Positions 62,751 through 64,000 of a stretch of 64,000 bases of DNA are shown here, in pieces (within the stretch, counting starts at the first letter, position 1; every line of letters begins with the position of its first letter). Under the pieces are notes generated by a model. The model was given only the letters and a program-made list of their open reading frames with translations, had not been told where the DNA came from and ran no database searches. Made by a program: the position numbers and the translations under genes. This DNA is from Tannerella forsythia (GTDB taxonomy: Bacteria; Bacteroidota; Bacteroidia; Bacteroidales; Tannerellaceae), in contig NZ_RQYN01000007.1 of assembly GCF_003860135.1 (NCBI RefSeq), positions 1-64,000 on the forward strand, written 5' to 3'.

Positions 62751-64000
62751 ATGAAAAATACACCGATAGACTACGATACCGCACGACGTGTGATTGACCG
62801 TTATCAATTACAGGATTTCGGTAAGGCGACCATCCGTGAAGTGGTAGCCATCTCCAACCAACTAGAGCAAGAAACCGGTATCGAATTCATTCACATGGAG
62901 ATGGGGGTACCGGGACTACGACCGGCACAAGTCGGCACGGACGCCGAAATCGAAGCCTTACAAAAAGGCATTGCCGCCATCTACCCCGATATCAATGGCC
63001 TGAAAGCACTCAAAGAGGAAGCATCTCGCTTTATCAAAGCTTTTATCGATATCGATCTCTCTCCCGAAGGATGCGTACCGGTGACCGGCTCGATGCAGGG
63101 CACGTTCGCCTCTTTCCTTACGTGCGGACAGTGCAACCCGGCAAAAGACACGATCCTGTTTATCGATCCGGGCTTCCCCGTTCAAAAACAGCAGATCACG
63201 GTCATGGGTTATCGGTATGCCTCATTCGATGTTTACGAACATCGGGGAGAGAAACTCGCAGAAATCTTGGAAAAATACTTGTCGCAAGGAAATATCGCAG
63301 CTCTCGTCTATTCGAACCCGAATAACCCGGCTTGGTTCTGTCTGACAGATAATGAACTGAAAACGATTGGCCAAATGGCAACAAAATATGATGTGATTGT
63401 CATCGAAGACCTTGCCTATTTTGCCATGGATTTCCGTAAAGACCTCGGCACACCGTTCCAACCGCCTTTCCAACCGAGCGTCGCCCACTATACGGACCAT
63501 TACATTTTGCAAATCTCCGGATCAAAAGCGTTCAGTTATGCGGGACAGCGCATCGGAGTCACGGCGATCTCCGATAAGCTGTATCATCGGGCTTACGAGG
63601 GACTGAGCCAACGGTACGGTAGCGGCACATTCGGAACGGTCTATATCCATCGCGTGCTCTACGCGCTTTCTTCGGGGACCAGTCACTCGGCGCAATACGC
63701 GCTCGCTGCCATGTTGAAAGCAGCATCGGACAGCACGTTCGACTTTGTCAACGAAGTCAAAGAGTACGGACGACGGGCAGCCAAACTTAAACAGATTTTC
63801 ACGCGTTACGGTTTCAAAATCGTGTACGATCGTGATCTGGACGAGCCTGTCGCCGATGGATTTTATTTTACGATCGGTTATCCCGGCATGACCGGAAGTC
63901 AACTGATGGAGGAGTTGATTTGTTACGGTATCAGCGCTATTTCGCTCGCAACTACAGGAAGCCGGCAGGAAGGATTGCGGGCATGCACATCTTTTATCAA
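62751..64000 (+). CDS. PLP-dependent aminotransferase, truncated by the window edge
   Basis: The frame opens at 62751 (ATGAAAAATACACCGATAGA) and stays open to the edge, giving about 417 residues so far. Fold-type I features: MEMGVPGLRPAQVGTDAEI, VTGSMQGTFASFLTCG, YSNPNNPAWFCLTD, VIEDLAYFAMDF (PLP Asp) and the Lys in SGSKAFSYAGQRIGV. It starts 2 bases after the lpdA stop and is co-transcribed. The protein is distinct from the one at 59873. The end and stop lie outside the window. Confidence 0.9.
   Translation, partial: MKNTPIDYDTARRVIDRYQLQDFGKATIREVVAISNQLEQETGIEFIHMEMGVPGLRPAQVGTDAEIEALQKGIAAIYPDINGLKALKEEASRFIKAFIDIDLSPEGCVPVTGSMQGTFASFLTCGQCNPAKDTILFIDPGFPVQKQQITVMGYRYASFDVYEHRGEKLAEILEKYLSQGNIAALVYSNPNNPAWFCLTDNELKTIGQMATKYDVIVIEDLAYFAMDFRKDLGTPFQPPFQPSVAHYTDHYILQISGSKAFSYAGQRIGVTAISDKLYHRAYEGLSQRYGSGTFGTVYIHRVLYALSSGTSHSAQYALAAMLKAASDSTFDFVNEVKEYGRRAAKLKQIFTRYGFKIVYDRDLDEPVADGFYFTIGYPGMTGSQLMEELICYGISAISLATTGSRQEGLRACTSFI

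Overview
The window is chromosomal DNA of a Bacteroidales bacterium. SusC/SusD (RagA/RagB) proteins, many lipoproteins, a FecR-type anti-sigma factor, a Rho factor with a long disordered insert and promoters of the Bacteroidetes type (TAnnTTTG about 7 bases before transcription start, sometimes TTTG about 20 bases further up) all agree. A Tannerella- or Parabacteroides-like genus is my guess from gene content, not a proven assignment. I found no rRNA, tRNA or CRISPR array. The last gene runs off the right edge.

Layout. 1-230: tandem array of palindromic 42-bp units passing into a second unit type. 252-12777 (minus): a polysaccharide-utilisation-like locus, read as FecR anti-sigma factor, STN-bearing SusC, SusD, surface lipoprotein, GHL10 lipoprotein, metallophosphatase and a second GHL10 lipoprotein. 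13102-16806 (minus): dipeptidase PepD, a beta-helix lipoprotein and a small exported protein. 16951-17801 (plus): a small membrane protein and an OmpH/Skp chaperone. 17934-20327 (minus): NagA and an iron alcohol dehydrogenase. 20948-24917 (plus): the Hen1-Pnkp RNA repair pair, preceded by a 22-bp triple repeat and a strongly structured leader. 25148-28039 (plus): Crp-like regulator, pirin and ApbE. 28380-32441: metallophosphoesterase, 7TM-HD phosphodiesterase and HAD phosphatase. 32582-33093: an IS110 remnant followed by a second palindromic array that repeats the architecture of the first.

The right half is mostly housekeeping. 33247-40728 (plus) carries aspS, a Nif3-like gene, a zinc-ribbon coiled-coil gene, tilS and rho. 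41271-43743 (plus) carries a PurF-like amidotransferase and a GNAT enzyme. 43869-49905 (minus) is a tripartite RND efflux operon ending in a PII-like gene, with a divergent AraC regulator. 51367-55858 (minus) is a four-gene operon: sugar-phosphate transferase, ruvX, def and a TPR lipid- or envelope-associated protein. 56194-58443 (plus) carries ffh and folD. 58567-61078 (minus) carries a LolC/E-type permease and an aminotransferase. 61390-64000 (plus) carries a dihydrolipoyl dehydrogenase and a truncated second aminotransferase.

Most worth a second look: (1) the structured element in the leader of the Hen1-Pnkp RNA repair operon, with the 22-bp direct repeats before it; (2) the two modular palindromic arrays about 32.6 kb apart, one next to IS110 debris; (3) the SusCD locus with an orphan FecR and two diverged GHL10 enzymes; (4) a PII-like protein ending an RND efflux operon.
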